From Bacteroidota bacterium (GTDB lineage: Bacteria > Bacteroidota > Bacteroidia > Flavobacteriales > Weeksellaceae): a DNA stretch of 64,000 bases. A program made the translations under genes and the position numbers. The stretch lies in contig JAEWOR010000032.1 in the NCBI GenBank assembly GCA_023399595.1, forward strand, positions 1 to 64,000, given 5' to 3'. This document shows, piece by piece, positions 24,827 to 34,289 of the stretch (the first letter of the stretch is position 1; every line of letters begins with the position of its first letter). A model generated the notes under the pieces. It worked only from the letters and a program-made list of their open reading frames with translations. It did not search any database and had not been told where the DNA came from.

Positions 24827-26380
24827 ATGATACAAAATATTAAAAAAGCCTTTAATATCCTTTCTATTACTGTAATGGGAGGGTTTTTACTTTATAGCTG
24901 TGAACCTGAAGCGGATAAGCTTGGTGAACAATTTTTTATTGATGGTGAAGCTAAAGGTGATACAATTTCTCTAGATTTATTTGCATACAATATTAACAAT
25001 CACGACAGTATTAGAAGTGATGCTTCTAGATTGGATAGTGCGGTTTTAGGGAGTTTTCATGAAAGTGCTTTTGGAGGACAAAAAGCCAATTATTTCACTC
25101 AGTTTAAGTTAGCTGCAGATGATCCAGAGTTTGGAGTTAATGCTGTGGTAGATTCGGTTGTTCTTGTATTAAAGCCTGCTTACAGTACTTTAACTGAGGT
25201 AAGTAATACCAGTATAATATCCAATTATCCAAGTGTAGATGGGCCAATTACTGTAAATAATGTATTCAAGACTTATACTGCAAAAAAATATGGTAAAGAC
25301 TTACCTATGACAATCAGTGTTCATGAAGTGTTAGATTATTTGGAAGGATATAATGATAAAGCTTTTTCAAATAAAACTATCGCTACAGGAACTTTATTAG
25401 GAACAAAATCTTTTAATGGTAAAGTTTCATCCGTTGAGGTGACTAAAGAATCTGATAATTCTGAGGTTTTTAAATCGAACCCAGGAATTAGAATTAATTT
25501 AGATAAAAATGTTTTTCAGCAGAAAATTGTAGATAAAGAAGGAGATTCTGAGTTGCAAAATGTTGCAAATTTTGTTCGTCACTTTAAAGGTTTAAAAGTT
25601 TCTGTAAATGAATTAGATGGTTATTTAATGAAATTTGCTCCTAATTCAACTGAATTGAAGATGTATTATAAGTACGACAAAACAGAAAATGGAACAACAA
25701 CAAGACCTCAAGCAACATTTGTATTCAATATTGGTAATGGAAATACTCATATTGGACAATACGAATACAATAGAAGTGGGTCTCAAGTGCAATCTGTAGT
25801 AGGTGCTAACAATTCAAATGATGAGAAGATTTATCTTCAAGGTATGGGAGGGCCTTCAATGGGGGTTAAATTTCCTGACGCCACAATAGCTCAACTCAGA
25901 AGTTTGTTTTTGAATAAAAAAGCAGCTATTATTTCTGCAAAAATTAGAGTGTATACAGATCCTTCTTGGAATGTTTATGAAAAGCCAAAAGTATTTAATA
26001 TTTTCACTAGGGAGGAAGAAAGTGCTAATAAATTTAAGTATGCATTTACGGATGATCTAACAAATTTATCATCGATGAGTGGCTTTAATTTATATAAAGC
26101 ATTTAATATTGATAAGGATCCTGCATATTATGATTTTACGGTAACTCAAACGATTAAAAATATTGTTGAAAAAGAAGCAGATTTCTCTAAAAAAGATATG
26201 AATATTAACCTAGGTAGCTTTGGTTATACCACAAGTACTGCAACTGGTTCTACAGTAATGTTAGGATATTATAATTCTACAAGAAGTACTACTGTTGATA
26301 GGGTTGTTTTAATGGGGTCAAATACTACAAGTCCTTACAAGATTCAATTAAAGGTTACTTACGGAACAAAATCAAATTAA
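24827..26380 (+). CDS. DUF4270 domain lipoprotein
   Basis: This 517-residue exported protein has a lipobox (GGFLLYSCEPEADKLG) followed by the DUF4270 body that is typical of Bacteroidota: LDSAVLGSFHESAFG, repeated beta-rich stretches and the end IQLKVTYG. The function is unknown. It probably sits at the outer membrane. It is co-transcribed between the GT5-like gene and glmS. Confidence 0.82.
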   Translation: MIQNIKKAFNILSITVMGGFLLYSCEPEADKLGEQFFIDGEAKGDTISLDLFAYNINNHDSIRSDASRLDSAVLGSFHESAFGGQKANYFTQFKLAADDPEFGVNAVVDSVVLVLKPAYSTLTEVSNTSIISNYPSVDGPITVNNVFKTYTAKKYGKDLPMTISVHEVLDYLEGYNDKAFSNKTIATGTLLGTKSFNGKVSSVEVTKESDNSEVFKSNPGIRINLDKNVFQQKIVDKEGDSELQNVANFVRHFKGLKVSVNELDGYLMKFAPNSTELKMYYKYDKTENGTTTRPQATFVFNIGNGNTHIGQYEYNRSGSQVQSVVGANNSNDEKIYLQGMGGPSMGVKFPDATIAQLRSLFLNKKAAIISAKIRVYTDPSWNVYEKPKVFNIFTREEESANKFKYAFTDDLTNLSSMSGFNLYKAFNIDKDPAYYDFTVTQTIKNIVEKEADFSKKDMNINLGSFGYTTSTATGSTVMLGYYNSTRSTTVDRVVLMGSNTTSPYKIQLKVTYGTKSN

Positions 26381-26396
26381 AAAATACAAATAAGAT

Positions 26397-28250
26397 ATGT
26401 GTGGAATTGTTGGGTATACAGGTTTTCAAGATGCGTATGAAGTTGTCATCAATGGTCTTAGAAGATTAGAATATAGAGGGTATGATAGTGCAGGGATTGT
26501 ACTAGAAGGTCCTCAAAATAATTTTGAAGTTTCCAAAACGAAAGGTAAGGTTGATGATTTGGTAGAAATTTCCACTCCACTTAAAGGTACTGCTCACGTT
26601 GGAATGGGGCATACAAGATGGGCAACACATGGTGTTCCTAGTGATAGAAACTCGCATCCTCATATTTCCAATAATGGTAAAGTAGCATTGGTGCATAATG
26701 GAATTATTGAAAATTATGATACCATTAAAAAAATGCTTATCGAAAAGGGATTTACTTTTAAATCTGAAACGGATACTGAAGTTTTAGTTAATCTTATCCA
26801 ATATTTTATGGATATTAAGCCGGAATTAAGTTTTGCAGAAGCAGTAAGGTATTCATTGAATGAAGTGTACGGTGCTTATGCAATTACCGTTTTGCATGAA
26901 GATTATCCAGGACTTTTGGTGGTAGCAAGATTAGGATCTCCTCTAGCTATTGGTATCGGAGATAAGGAGTATTTTATTGCTTCAGATGCCTCTCCTTTTG
27001 TTGAATTTACCAAAGAAGCTATTTATCTTGAAGAAGGTCATATTGCAACAATTTCATTAGAAAGCGGAGTAGATATCAGAACTATTACGGATAATGATAA
27101 AATAGAACCAGATGTTCAAGAGCTAAAATTAAGTTTGGAGCAAATCGAGAAAGGTGGCTATGAGCATTTTATGTTGAAAGAGATTTTCGAACAACCCAAA
27201 TCAATCTTAGATACCATGAGAGGCAGACTTGTTTTGGATGAAGGAGTGATTAAAATGGCGGGAGTTTGGGATCATCTAGAAAAGTTTAAAAATGCCAATA
27301 GAATCATTATTATTGCGTGTGGAACTTCTTGGCATGCTGGCTTAATTGGGGAGTACTTAATTGAAGAATTTGCAAGAGTTCCCGTTGAAGTAGAATACGC
27401 TTCAGAATTTAGATATAGAAATCCTATCATTACAGATAAAGATGTGGTTATTGCTATTTCTCAATCAGGAGAAACTGCAGATACCATGGCAGCACTAAAA
27501 TTAGCAAAAGAAAAAGGAGCATTTATATATGGTATTTGTAATGTAGTAGACTCTTCTATTGCTAGAATTACAGATGCAGGTTCCTATACTCATGCAGGAC
27601 CGGAAATTGGTGTAGCTTCAACAAAAGCATTTACTGCACAGTTAACCATATTGTCTCTAATTGCTTTGAAATTAGGAAAACATAATGGTAACTTAGGAAA
27701 TGCAGAATTTATGCAATTAATTGCAGAATTAGATGCACTTCCAAAGAAAATTGAAGAAGTCTTAGAAAATACTCACGAAATTGTAAAGAATGTAGCAAAA
27801 GATTTTGTTTCTGCACAAAACTTCCTATATTTAGGACGTGGTTATAACTTTCCTGCAGCATTAGAAGGAGCTTTGAAGCTTAAAGAAATTTCTTATATTC
27901 ATGCAGAAGGTTATCCAGCAGCAGAAATGAAACACGGTCCAATTGCTTTAATTGATGAAAATATGCCAATTGTAATCATTGCTCCAAAAAAAGGTCATTA
28001 TGATAAAATTGTAAGTAATGTTCAGGAGATTAAAGCAAGAAAAGGAAAAGTAATTGCTGTTGTAAATAAAGGCGACGAACAAGTAGCAAAAATGGCTGAT
28101 TATATTATTGAAATTCCAGAAACCTCTGAATGTTTCTCACCAATTGTAGCTTCTGTCCCTTTACAATTATTAGCCTATTATATTGCAGTATATAGAGGAG
28201 CAAATGTTGACCAACCAAGGAATCTTGCAAAATCAGTGACTGTAGAGTAA
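26397..28250 (+). CDS. glmS: Glutamine-fructose-6-phosphate aminotransferase
   Basis: This 617-residue enzyme makes glucosamine-6-phosphate, the entry step to amino-sugar and cell-wall synthesis. The N-terminal glutaminase (nucleophile C2 in MCGIVGYTG, then GHTRWATHG, HNGIIENY) is followed by two SIS domains (ISQSGETADT, CGTSWHAG) and the C-terminal LAKSVTVE. It is complete. No glmS ribozyme was recognised upstream; the gene follows DUF4270 by 16 bases. Confidence 0.96.
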   Translation: MCGIVGYTGFQDAYEVVINGLRRLEYRGYDSAGIVLEGPQNNFEVSKTKGKVDDLVEISTPLKGTAHVGMGHTRWATHGVPSDRNSHPHISNNGKVALVHNGIIENYDTIKKMLIEKGFTFKSETDTEVLVNLIQYFMDIKPELSFAEAVRYSLNEVYGAYAITVLHEDYPGLLVVARLGSPLAIGIGDKEYFIASDASPFVEFTKEAIYLEEGHIATISLESGVDIRTITDNDKIEPDVQELKLSLEQIEKGGYEHFMLKEIFEQPKSILDTMRGRLVLDEGVIKMAGVWDHLEKFKNANRIIIIACGTSWHAGLIGEYLIEEFARVPVEVEYASEFRYRNPIITDKDVVIAISQSGETADTMAALKLAKEKGAFIYGICNVVDSSIARITDAGSYTHAGPEIGVASTKAFTAQLTILSLIALKLGKHNGNLGNAEFMQLIAELDALPKKIEEVLENTHEIVKNVAKDFVSAQNFLYLGRGYNFPAALEGALKLKEISYIHAEGYPAAEMKHGPIALIDENMPIVIIAPKKGHYDKIVSNVQEIKARKGKVIAVVNKGDEQVAKMADYIIEIPETSECFSPIVASVPLQLLAYYIAVYRGANVDQPRNLAKSVTVE

Positions 28251-28380
28251 TAGATGACGAAAAAATCATGTCAAAAATGTTAAAAATAAAATAAATTCAT
28301 TTTTTTTTCGTTCTATCAAAAAAAATCTTAAAAGTTTCTTAAAAAAATTATATATTTACGGCTTAATTATAAAAATTAAC

Positions 28381-29790
28381 ATGAAAAGGATATTTCTTTT
28401 ATTATTACCTGCTTCAATAGCAATGGTATCTTGTTCAGGGGGAAGCTCATCAGTAGGGAAACCTGGAACAAAAGGAGAATTGATACCAAGAGAAAAGTCA
28501 AAATCTTTTGCTGTGCAAAGACCTTATGGGATGATTGCTATTCCTGGTGGTTCTTTTGTGTTAGGTAATGCAGATCAAGACTACTCGAATTCACCAGAAA
28601 AAGCACCGTTAAAAACAGTTACTGTTTCTGCATTTTTCATGGATGAAGCAGAAACTACCAACGCAGAATACAGAGTGTTCATTAATTACGTTCGTGATTC
28701 CATTGCAAGAACTATGTTAGCGGAAGCTGCAGGTGAAGGTGATGACGGCGGTAGAGGACGTGGACAAGCTATTGGAGATTACGCTTATAAAGCTGTAAAA
28801 GATGATAATTTAACACCATACCAAGAATACTTGGAAAACAATGGAGGTGGAGAAGGACAATATGATGCATCTAAAAAATTAGATTGGAAAGTTCCATTGC
28901 ATTGGGGAGTTAACAAATATCCAGATGTTGAATATGCAGAAGTTCTAGAATCTATGTATTTACCAGCTTCTACTAGAGTAGGATCTGAAAGAATTTTAGA
29001 TGTTAGTAAACTTAAATATACTTATCAGTGGGGAGATTTAGATCAAGCTGTTTCTGATAGAGAAAGAGGTGAAAACTTCCTTAAAAAAGAAAGTATAGCT
29101 ATCTATCCAGATACTACAGTTTGGGTTAAAGATTTTAATTTTTCTTATAACGAACCTTTATTCGAGCAGTATTTCTGGCATAAAGCTTACAAAGATTATC
29201 CTGTTGTTGGGGTAACTTGGGATCAAGCAAGAGCTTATTGTAACTTTAGAACAATGTTGAAGTCTGATTACAACGAAAGCTTGAAAAAGAAAAAACAAAG
29301 ACCAATGAGATTCCGTTTACCATCTGAAGCTGAGTGGGAATACGCAGCAAGAGGAGGTAAAGATAATGCTCCTTATCCTTGGGGTGGACCTTACCTAATG
29401 GATGATAGAGGTTGCTACTTAGCAAACTTTAAACCAAAAAGAGGTAACTACATGGAGGATGAGAAAAAAGGAACTTATACTTATACTGCTCCAGTGAAAA
29501 AATTCACTAAAAATGGTTACGGATTATTTGATATGGCAGGAAATGTTTCAGAATGGACAGATTCTTCATTTAATAATTCAGATTACTTCTTCTCTTCAAA
29601 CCTTAACCCAACTACAAAAGCAAAAGCTGGTGATAGAAAATCTGTAAGAGGAGGTTCTTGGAAAGACATAGGTTATATGCTAATGGTAGGTAGTAGAGAT
29701 TCTGAAAGCAAAGATTCTGCAAGAAGTTATATTGGATTCAGAACTGTGCAAGATATTCCTGAAGCAGCGCTTAAACCAAAAAGAAAATAA
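28381..29790 (+). CDS. gldK: Gliding motility / type IX secretion lipoprotein GldK
   Basis: This 469-residue outer-membrane lipoprotein has lipobox AMVSC (C18) and a formylglycine-generating-enzyme-like domain (MIAIPGGSFVLGN to VRGGSWKDIGYM) without evidence of FGE catalysis. GldK and GldN form the periplasmic ring of the T9SS. It is the first gene of gldKLMN, 130 bases after glmS. An imperfect -7 box (TATATTTA, 28351-28358) lies upstream. Confidence 0.95.
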   Translation: MKRIFLLLLPASIAMVSCSGGSSSVGKPGTKGELIPREKSKSFAVQRPYGMIAIPGGSFVLGNADQDYSNSPEKAPLKTVTVSAFFMDEAETTNAEYRVFINYVRDSIARTMLAEAAGEGDDGGRGRGQAIGDYAYKAVKDDNLTPYQEYLENNGGGEGQYDASKKLDWKVPLHWGVNKYPDVEYAEVLESMYLPASTRVGSERILDVSKLKYTYQWGDLDQAVSDRERGENFLKKESIAIYPDTTVWVKDFNFSYNEPLFEQYFWHKAYKDYPVVGVTWDQARAYCNFRTMLKSDYNESLKKKKQRPMRFRLPSEAEWEYAARGGKDNAPYPWGGPYLMDDRGCYLANFKPKRGNYMEDEKKGTYTYTAPVKKFTKNGYGLFDMAGNVSEWTDSSFNNSDYFFSSNLNPTTKAKAGDRKSVRGGSWKDIGYMLMVGSRDSESKDSARSYIGFRTVQDIPEAALKPKRK

Positions 29791-29832
29791 AAAATTAGAT
29801 CCTTTCACATAACAAATAAAAACTAAAATAAT

Positions 29833-30534
29833 ATGTTTAAAACTAAAGAAGCTTGGATGAATTTCTTCTATTCATTCGGTGCTGCGATTGTAATTCTTGG
29901 AGCTTGGTTGAAAATTACTCACATTACACTTGGTCCTGTCAATGGTAACATTGCCTTAACTGTAGGTCTTGTAACTGAAGCAATTATCTTTATGATTTTT
30001 GCATTCGACCCTCCTAAAACTGAGGAATCTTATGCATGGGAAAATGTTTATCCAGAACTTTTAGATAAACATGCTGAACCAAACCCAATTCACTCTAATG
30101 TGACTTCTGGTAAAAAAGGTTTAGTAGGGAATCAATTTGCTGAATTAGAAAACTCACTTTCAGAAAAATTAGATAAAATGTTAGAAGATGCAAAACTAGA
30201 TGTTAACTTATTTGAAAGATTAAGAGGAGGTATTGAGAAATTCTCTTCTTCAGTTGATCAAATTAACCAAACAGTTGATGTTTCTGCTTCTACACATAAA
30301 TATAATGAACAACTTAACAAAGCTGCATTACATATGGAAAGTATGAACGCTCTTTACGCTATGCAATTAGAAAGCGGTAAAAAGCAATCAGATTTTGCTA
30401 ACAAATATGTTGAAGATATGCAGAAGTCTGTTGAACATTCTCAAAAATTCAATCAAGAATTACAAGGTCTTACCTCTAACTTAAACAACTTAAATAGAGT
30501 TTATGGTGGTATGTTAACTGCTATGAAGTCTTAA
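29833..30534 (+). CDS. gldL: Type IX secretion motor protein GldL
   Basis: This 233-residue inner-membrane protein has two N-terminal transmembrane helices (about residues 9-28 and 36-58). A long cytoplasmic helical region follows (residues 95-233, rich in LxxL heptads). With GldM it forms the proton-driven rotary motor of the T9SS. It follows gldK by 42 bases. Confidence 0.95.
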   Translation: MFKTKEAWMNFFYSFGAAIVILGAWLKITHITLGPVNGNIALTVGLVTEAIIFMIFAFDPPKTEESYAWENVYPELLDKHAEPNPIHSNVTSGKKGLVGNQFAELENSLSEKLDKMLEDAKLDVNLFERLRGGIEKFSSSVDQINQTVDVSASTHKYNEQLNKAALHMESMNALYAMQLESGKKQSDFANKYVEDMQKSVEHSQKFNQELQGLTSNLNNLNRVYGGMLTAMKS

Positions 30535-30584
30535 TTTCCTAACCTTTCAAGTTCAATTATTAATTAAAAAAACGAAAACGAGAA

Positions 30585-32177
30585 ATGGCACAAGGAAAAC
30601 AGACTCCACGTCAGAAGATGATCAACTTGATGTATTTGGTGTTCATCGCTATGATGGCCCTCAACATTGATGTTGAAATCATCCGATCTTATTATGACTC
30701 TACTGAGGCTCTTAATGAAACCAGATCTTTAACAGAGGATAAAAACGAGAAAATTTTTGAAAAAACTTTAGAGGCAAAAGCAGCTGCTGTTCCAGATACT
30801 TATGCACAAGCATGGGCACAGTATAAGCAATTGAAAACAAAAGTAGATGCTTTAGTGAAGACTTCTGAAGACATGAAAACCAAACTTAAAAAAGAGTCTG
30901 AATTTCTTGAAATTAATCCAGAGACTGGAGAGAAGATGGAAATAAGTGAGAATTTCTCAGCTTTAAATAACAATGAAGCTACAACCTCATTCTTCTTTAA
31001 AAATGGTGAAGAGAATACACTTTCAAGCAACGCTTTAGAATTAAGATCTAAAATGGATGATGTGAAAAATTACATCAATACAACATTTGGTAAAAATCCT
31101 CAATTAAAAGATTTAGTGGATAGAGCTAACAAGTCTCTAATTACTGAATATGCTAAAGGAAGTGCTCCAAACGATAAAACCTGGTATCAGAATAAATTCT
31201 ATCATCAACCGCTTATCGCTGCAATTTCTAACTTGGGGATTATTCAGAATGATGCAAGAAATATTCAATCTGATGCATTAGCATTAATGCTACAAGAAAA
31301 AGTAGATGCTAGTATTAAGTTTAACCAATATGAAGCTATTGTTTCTGCACCAACTGATATTCAGGAAGGTAAGCAAGGTGAGGCTGTAGTAATGTTAGGT
31401 TCTTATTCTAATAGCGATAAAATCAAGATTTCTGGTGTTAGCAGACAAGAAAATGGTAAAGGGTATGTTCCTTTAAATACAGGTGGTATTGGTGAAAGAT
31501 CAATTACAGGATCTATAAGTCTTACTGATGCAGATGGTAAAGTACAATCTTATCCTTTTACTCATACATATAATGTAATTGCTGGTCCACAAGCTGTTAA
31601 GCTTCAAAAAGGATTATTGCTTTCTGCAGATAAGATGAATGTAATGTATAGAGGTTTAGATAACCCTGTTACCGGTTCTATCCTAGGTGCTGATAATTCT
31701 CAACTTTCATTATCTGCTCCTGGAGCATCTGTAAGTGGAAATGGACCTGGTAAATGGAATGTTAAGCCAGGAGCTGGTAATGTTCTTAAATTAACATTAT
31801 CTGGAAGAGATCCTTATGGTAAGACTATTTCTCAAGTATTTGAGTATAGAATTAAAAATATTCCTCCACCACAAGGACAAATTAGAGGTAAAAATGCTGT
31901 AAGTATGCCAGTAGGTTCTGTAGAAAATCAATCAATATCAGCGGTAATTCCTGATTTCGATTTCCCTGTAACATTTACTGTAAACAGTTTCAGTATTAGA
32001 GTTCCTGGAAGAGCTTCAATGACGATTCAAGGAAATACACTGCAGTCTGCTGCAGGAATGTTTAGAAACTTAAGATCTGGTGATGGTGTTTATATATTTG
32101 ATATTAAAGCTACTCCTAATGGTTTAGGTAAATATCAAGTTCCAAATATCTCTCCTGTATTAATTACTATTCAATAA
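30585..32177 (+). CDS. gldM: Type IX secretion motor protein GldM
   Basis: This 530-residue protein has one N-terminal transmembrane helix (MINLMYLVFIAMMALNIDVE) with the acidic residues expected in the motor. Four periplasmic domains follow, ending in GKYQVPNISPVLITIQ. It crosses the periplasm and links the GldL motor to the GldK/GldN ring. The gene lies 50 bases after gldL. Confidence 0.95.
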   Translation: MAQGKQTPRQKMINLMYLVFIAMMALNIDVEIIRSYYDSTEALNETRSLTEDKNEKIFEKTLEAKAAAVPDTYAQAWAQYKQLKTKVDALVKTSEDMKTKLKKESEFLEINPETGEKMEISENFSALNNNEATTSFFFKNGEENTLSSNALELRSKMDDVKNYINTTFGKNPQLKDLVDRANKSLITEYAKGSAPNDKTWYQNKFYHQPLIAAISNLGIIQNDARNIQSDALALMLQEKVDASIKFNQYEAIVSAPTDIQEGKQGEAVVMLGSYSNSDKIKISGVSRQENGKGYVPLNTGGIGERSITGSISLTDADGKVQSYPFTHTYNVIAGPQAVKLQKGLLLSADKMNVMYRGLDNPVTGSILGADNSQLSLSAPGASVSGNGPGKWNVKPGAGNVLKLTLSGRDPYGKTISQVFEYRIKNIPPPQGQIRGKNAVSMPVGSVENQSISAVIPDFDFPVTFTVNSFSIRVPGRASMTIQGNTLQSAAGMFRNLRSGDGVYIFDIKATPNGLGKYQVPNISPVLITIQ

Positions 32178-32194
32178 TTTTGTAATATAGTATC

Positions 32195-33133
32195 ATGAAA
32201 AAATATATAAGCAGTTTAGTAGTTTTAGTTTCTGGGTTAATGTTTTCCCAAACTATTCTAAATGCAAGTTCTCCTGAGGAGTTTCGTAAGATGAGAGAGG
32301 AGAACGTAAAGAAAGCTGGTGACTCTGTGGTGAGTACTAAAGTAAAACCTCTTTCTTATGGATATGTTGATGAGAAGGACATCTTGAAAAGTATGTATGT
32401 TTGGGAAATTATCGACCTTAATGATAAAATTAACCAACCATTCTACTATGACAATCCAGATGGATTAACATCAAAACAAACTAAGTCTCTTTATAATGTA
32501 CTTTTAGAAGCTATCGAAAATGATAAAATCAAAGAAGTATATGATGATGAAAACTTTGTTCAGAAATTAACAATTGATCAAATTAAAGAACGTGCTACTG
32601 ACGTGCGTGTTGATGACGAGATCGTTAATATCATAAATTCAGGAAGACCGCCTACCGAAGAGGAAAAGAGACAATATACCGATATTATTAGAACAGGAAC
32701 TGATAAGGTAAGAGCTATCAAAATGTTTGGAATGTGGTATATTGATAAGAGAGATGCTACTTTAAAATACAGACCTCTTGGTATTGCTGCAATGGGTCCA
32801 GATCCAAAAATGATTGGTAGAGTAGGTCCAGATGGAATGCCTATTGAGGGAGCTAACGACCTTATTGATATGTTCTGGATTTTCTATCCAGATGCAAGAG
32901 AAGTATTGGCTAATAATTATGTTTATAACAAGAAAAACTCATCTGCAGATTTATCATTTGATGATTTAATTAATGCAAGAAGATTCTCTACCGTTATTTA
33001 CAAGTCTTCTGTAGGTTTAGGAAATGGAGAAATTAGTGATTATATCCCTAAAGACGCTGAAGGCCAAATCGAAGAAAGCGAAAGAATTAAAGGTCAAATC
33101 TTAGACATGGAAAACGATTTGTGGAACTATTAA
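32195..33133 (+). CDS. gldN: Type IX secretion ring protein GldN
   Basis: This 312-residue periplasmic protein has a signal peptide (MKKYISSLVVLVSGLMFSQ) and the GldN pattern YVDEKDILKSMYVWEIIDLN. It partners GldK. It is the last core gene of the cluster, 17 bases after gldM, and is followed by a terminator. Confidence 0.95.
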   Translation: MKKYISSLVVLVSGLMFSQTILNASSPEEFRKMREENVKKAGDSVVSTKVKPLSYGYVDEKDILKSMYVWEIIDLNDKINQPFYYDNPDGLTSKQTKSLYNVLLEAIENDKIKEVYDDENFVQKLTIDQIKERATDVRVDDEIVNIINSGRPPTEEEKRQYTDIIRTGTDKVRAIKMFGMWYIDKRDATLKYRPLGIAAMGPDPKMIGRVGPDGMPIEGANDLIDMFWIFYPDAREVLANNYVYNKKNSSADLSFDDLINARRFSTVIYKSSVGLGNGEISDYIPKDAEGQIEESERIKGQILDMENDLWNY

Positions 33134-33159
33134 TTTAGTATACAAATTGTACAATAATA

Positions 33160-33187
33160 AAAACCTGAGTATTTTTGCTCAGGTTTT
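33160..33187 (+). terminator. gldKLMN terminator
   Basis: AAAACCTGAG (33160-33169) pairs exactly with 33178-33187 and runs into T residues. It lies 6 bases before the next ATG (33194), so that gene must start from a promoter inside or before the hairpin, or by read-through. Confidence 0.8.
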
Positions 33188-33193
33188 TTTATT

Positions 33194-34231
33194 ATGAATA
33201 AAGTTGATTATATTATTGTAGGAGGAGGTTATGCCGCCATGTTTTTTGCACACCAACTCATTAAAGCTCAAAAATCATTTGTTGTTTTTGCGGATAAAGA
33301 ATTGGGAGGTTCTCACGTTTCAGCAGGAATTATAAATCCTGTGGTCTTAAAAAAGTTTACTACTTTTTGGAAAGCTCATGAACAAATTAATTTTTTACAT
33401 CAAACCTTACAAGAAATCCAAAATTACACAGGAGATAATTACTTTATTAATGCACCTATACATAGGATTTTGCATGATGAGAATGAGAAAAACTTGTGGC
33501 TAAAAAAAAGAGAGAAAGAAGATTTGAAAGATTTTTTATCTTCCGAATTTATAAGTCTTGATGTGGTCAACAATCCATTTGAAACTGGAAAAGTCAATCT
33601 TTCAGGAAGGCTTAATGTAAAAGTTTTTTTTGATGATATGAAAACTTATTTAGAATCTACAGATTCTTTTATAACAGATAGTTTCGATTATAATGCAGTC
33701 AACACTTCTGAAAATATTTATAAGAATATTGAGTATAAAAACATCGTTTTTTGTGAAGGTATTAAAGTAAAAAAAAATCCTTTTTTCAAAGATATTCCTG
33801 TAGTTCCTAACAAAGGACATCAAATTAAAGTTTCACTTTCAACCCCTGTTCCTGCAAATATTACCATCAAGAAAAAACATTTTCTGTTCCCTTTAAATGA
33901 TAAACAGTATTTTTACGGAGGAACTTATGATAGAGAGCATTTGGATGTACAAATTGATAAAAAGTATGTAGAACAGCTTAAAAACGGCTTGCAAGAGATT
34001 TATCCTTATCATTTCAATGTAGATGAAGTGCATTATGGCTTTAGACCAACTGTAAAAGACCGTCGCCCGATTTTAGGAAGACATCCAGAGTTTGAAAACT
34101 TCTATGTTTTTAACGGTTTAGGAGCAAGAGGAATTCTCAACGGATGTTATTTTTCTAAATCTTTATTTGATTTTATTGAAAATAAAAATCCACTTCCAGA
34201 AGAGGTAGATTTGAAAAGATTTTCAGTATAA
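33194..34231 (+). CDS. FAD-dependent oxidoreductase (DAO family)
   Basis: This 345-residue flavoprotein has an N-terminal dinucleotide site (YIIVGGGYAAMFFA) and the DAO-type C-terminal GFRPTVKDRRPILGRHPE and NGLGARGILNG. Relatives oxidise amino acids or modify tRNA bases; the substrate is unknown. A place next to gldN is, to my knowledge, common in Flavobacteriia. No link to secretion is shown here. Confidence 0.82.
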   Translation: MNKVDYIIVGGGYAAMFFAHQLIKAQKSFVVFADKELGGSHVSAGIINPVVLKKFTTFWKAHEQINFLHQTLQEIQNYTGDNYFINAPIHRILHDENEKNLWLKKREKEDLKDFLSSEFISLDVVNNPFETGKVNLSGRLNVKVFFDDMKTYLESTDSFITDSFDYNAVNTSENIYKNIEYKNIVFCEGIKVKKNPFFKDIPVVPNKGHQIKVSLSTPVPANITIKKKHFLFPLNDKQYFYGGTYDREHLDVQIDKKYVEQLKNGLQEIYPYHFNVDEVHYGFRPTVKDRRPILGRHPEFENFYVFNGLGARGILNGCYFSKSLFDFIENKNPLPEEVDLKRFSV

Positions 34232-34235
34232 AAAT

Positions 34236-34266
34236 AAATTCCATAAATTTAAAATTTATGGAATTT
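34236..34266. terminator. Bidirectional terminator
   Basis: A perfect 15-base inverted repeat (34236-34250 with 34252-34266) lies between the oxidoreductase gene and convergent mutS2, with a T tract after it. Confidence 0.7.
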
Positions 34267-34289
34267 TTATATTTTGGTTTTAAGATATT

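Noticed and set aside
26250..26400. glmS ribozyme upstream of glmS
   Set aside because: Only 16 bases separate DUF4270 from glmS and no ribozyme core is visible; the element is known mainly from Firmicutes.
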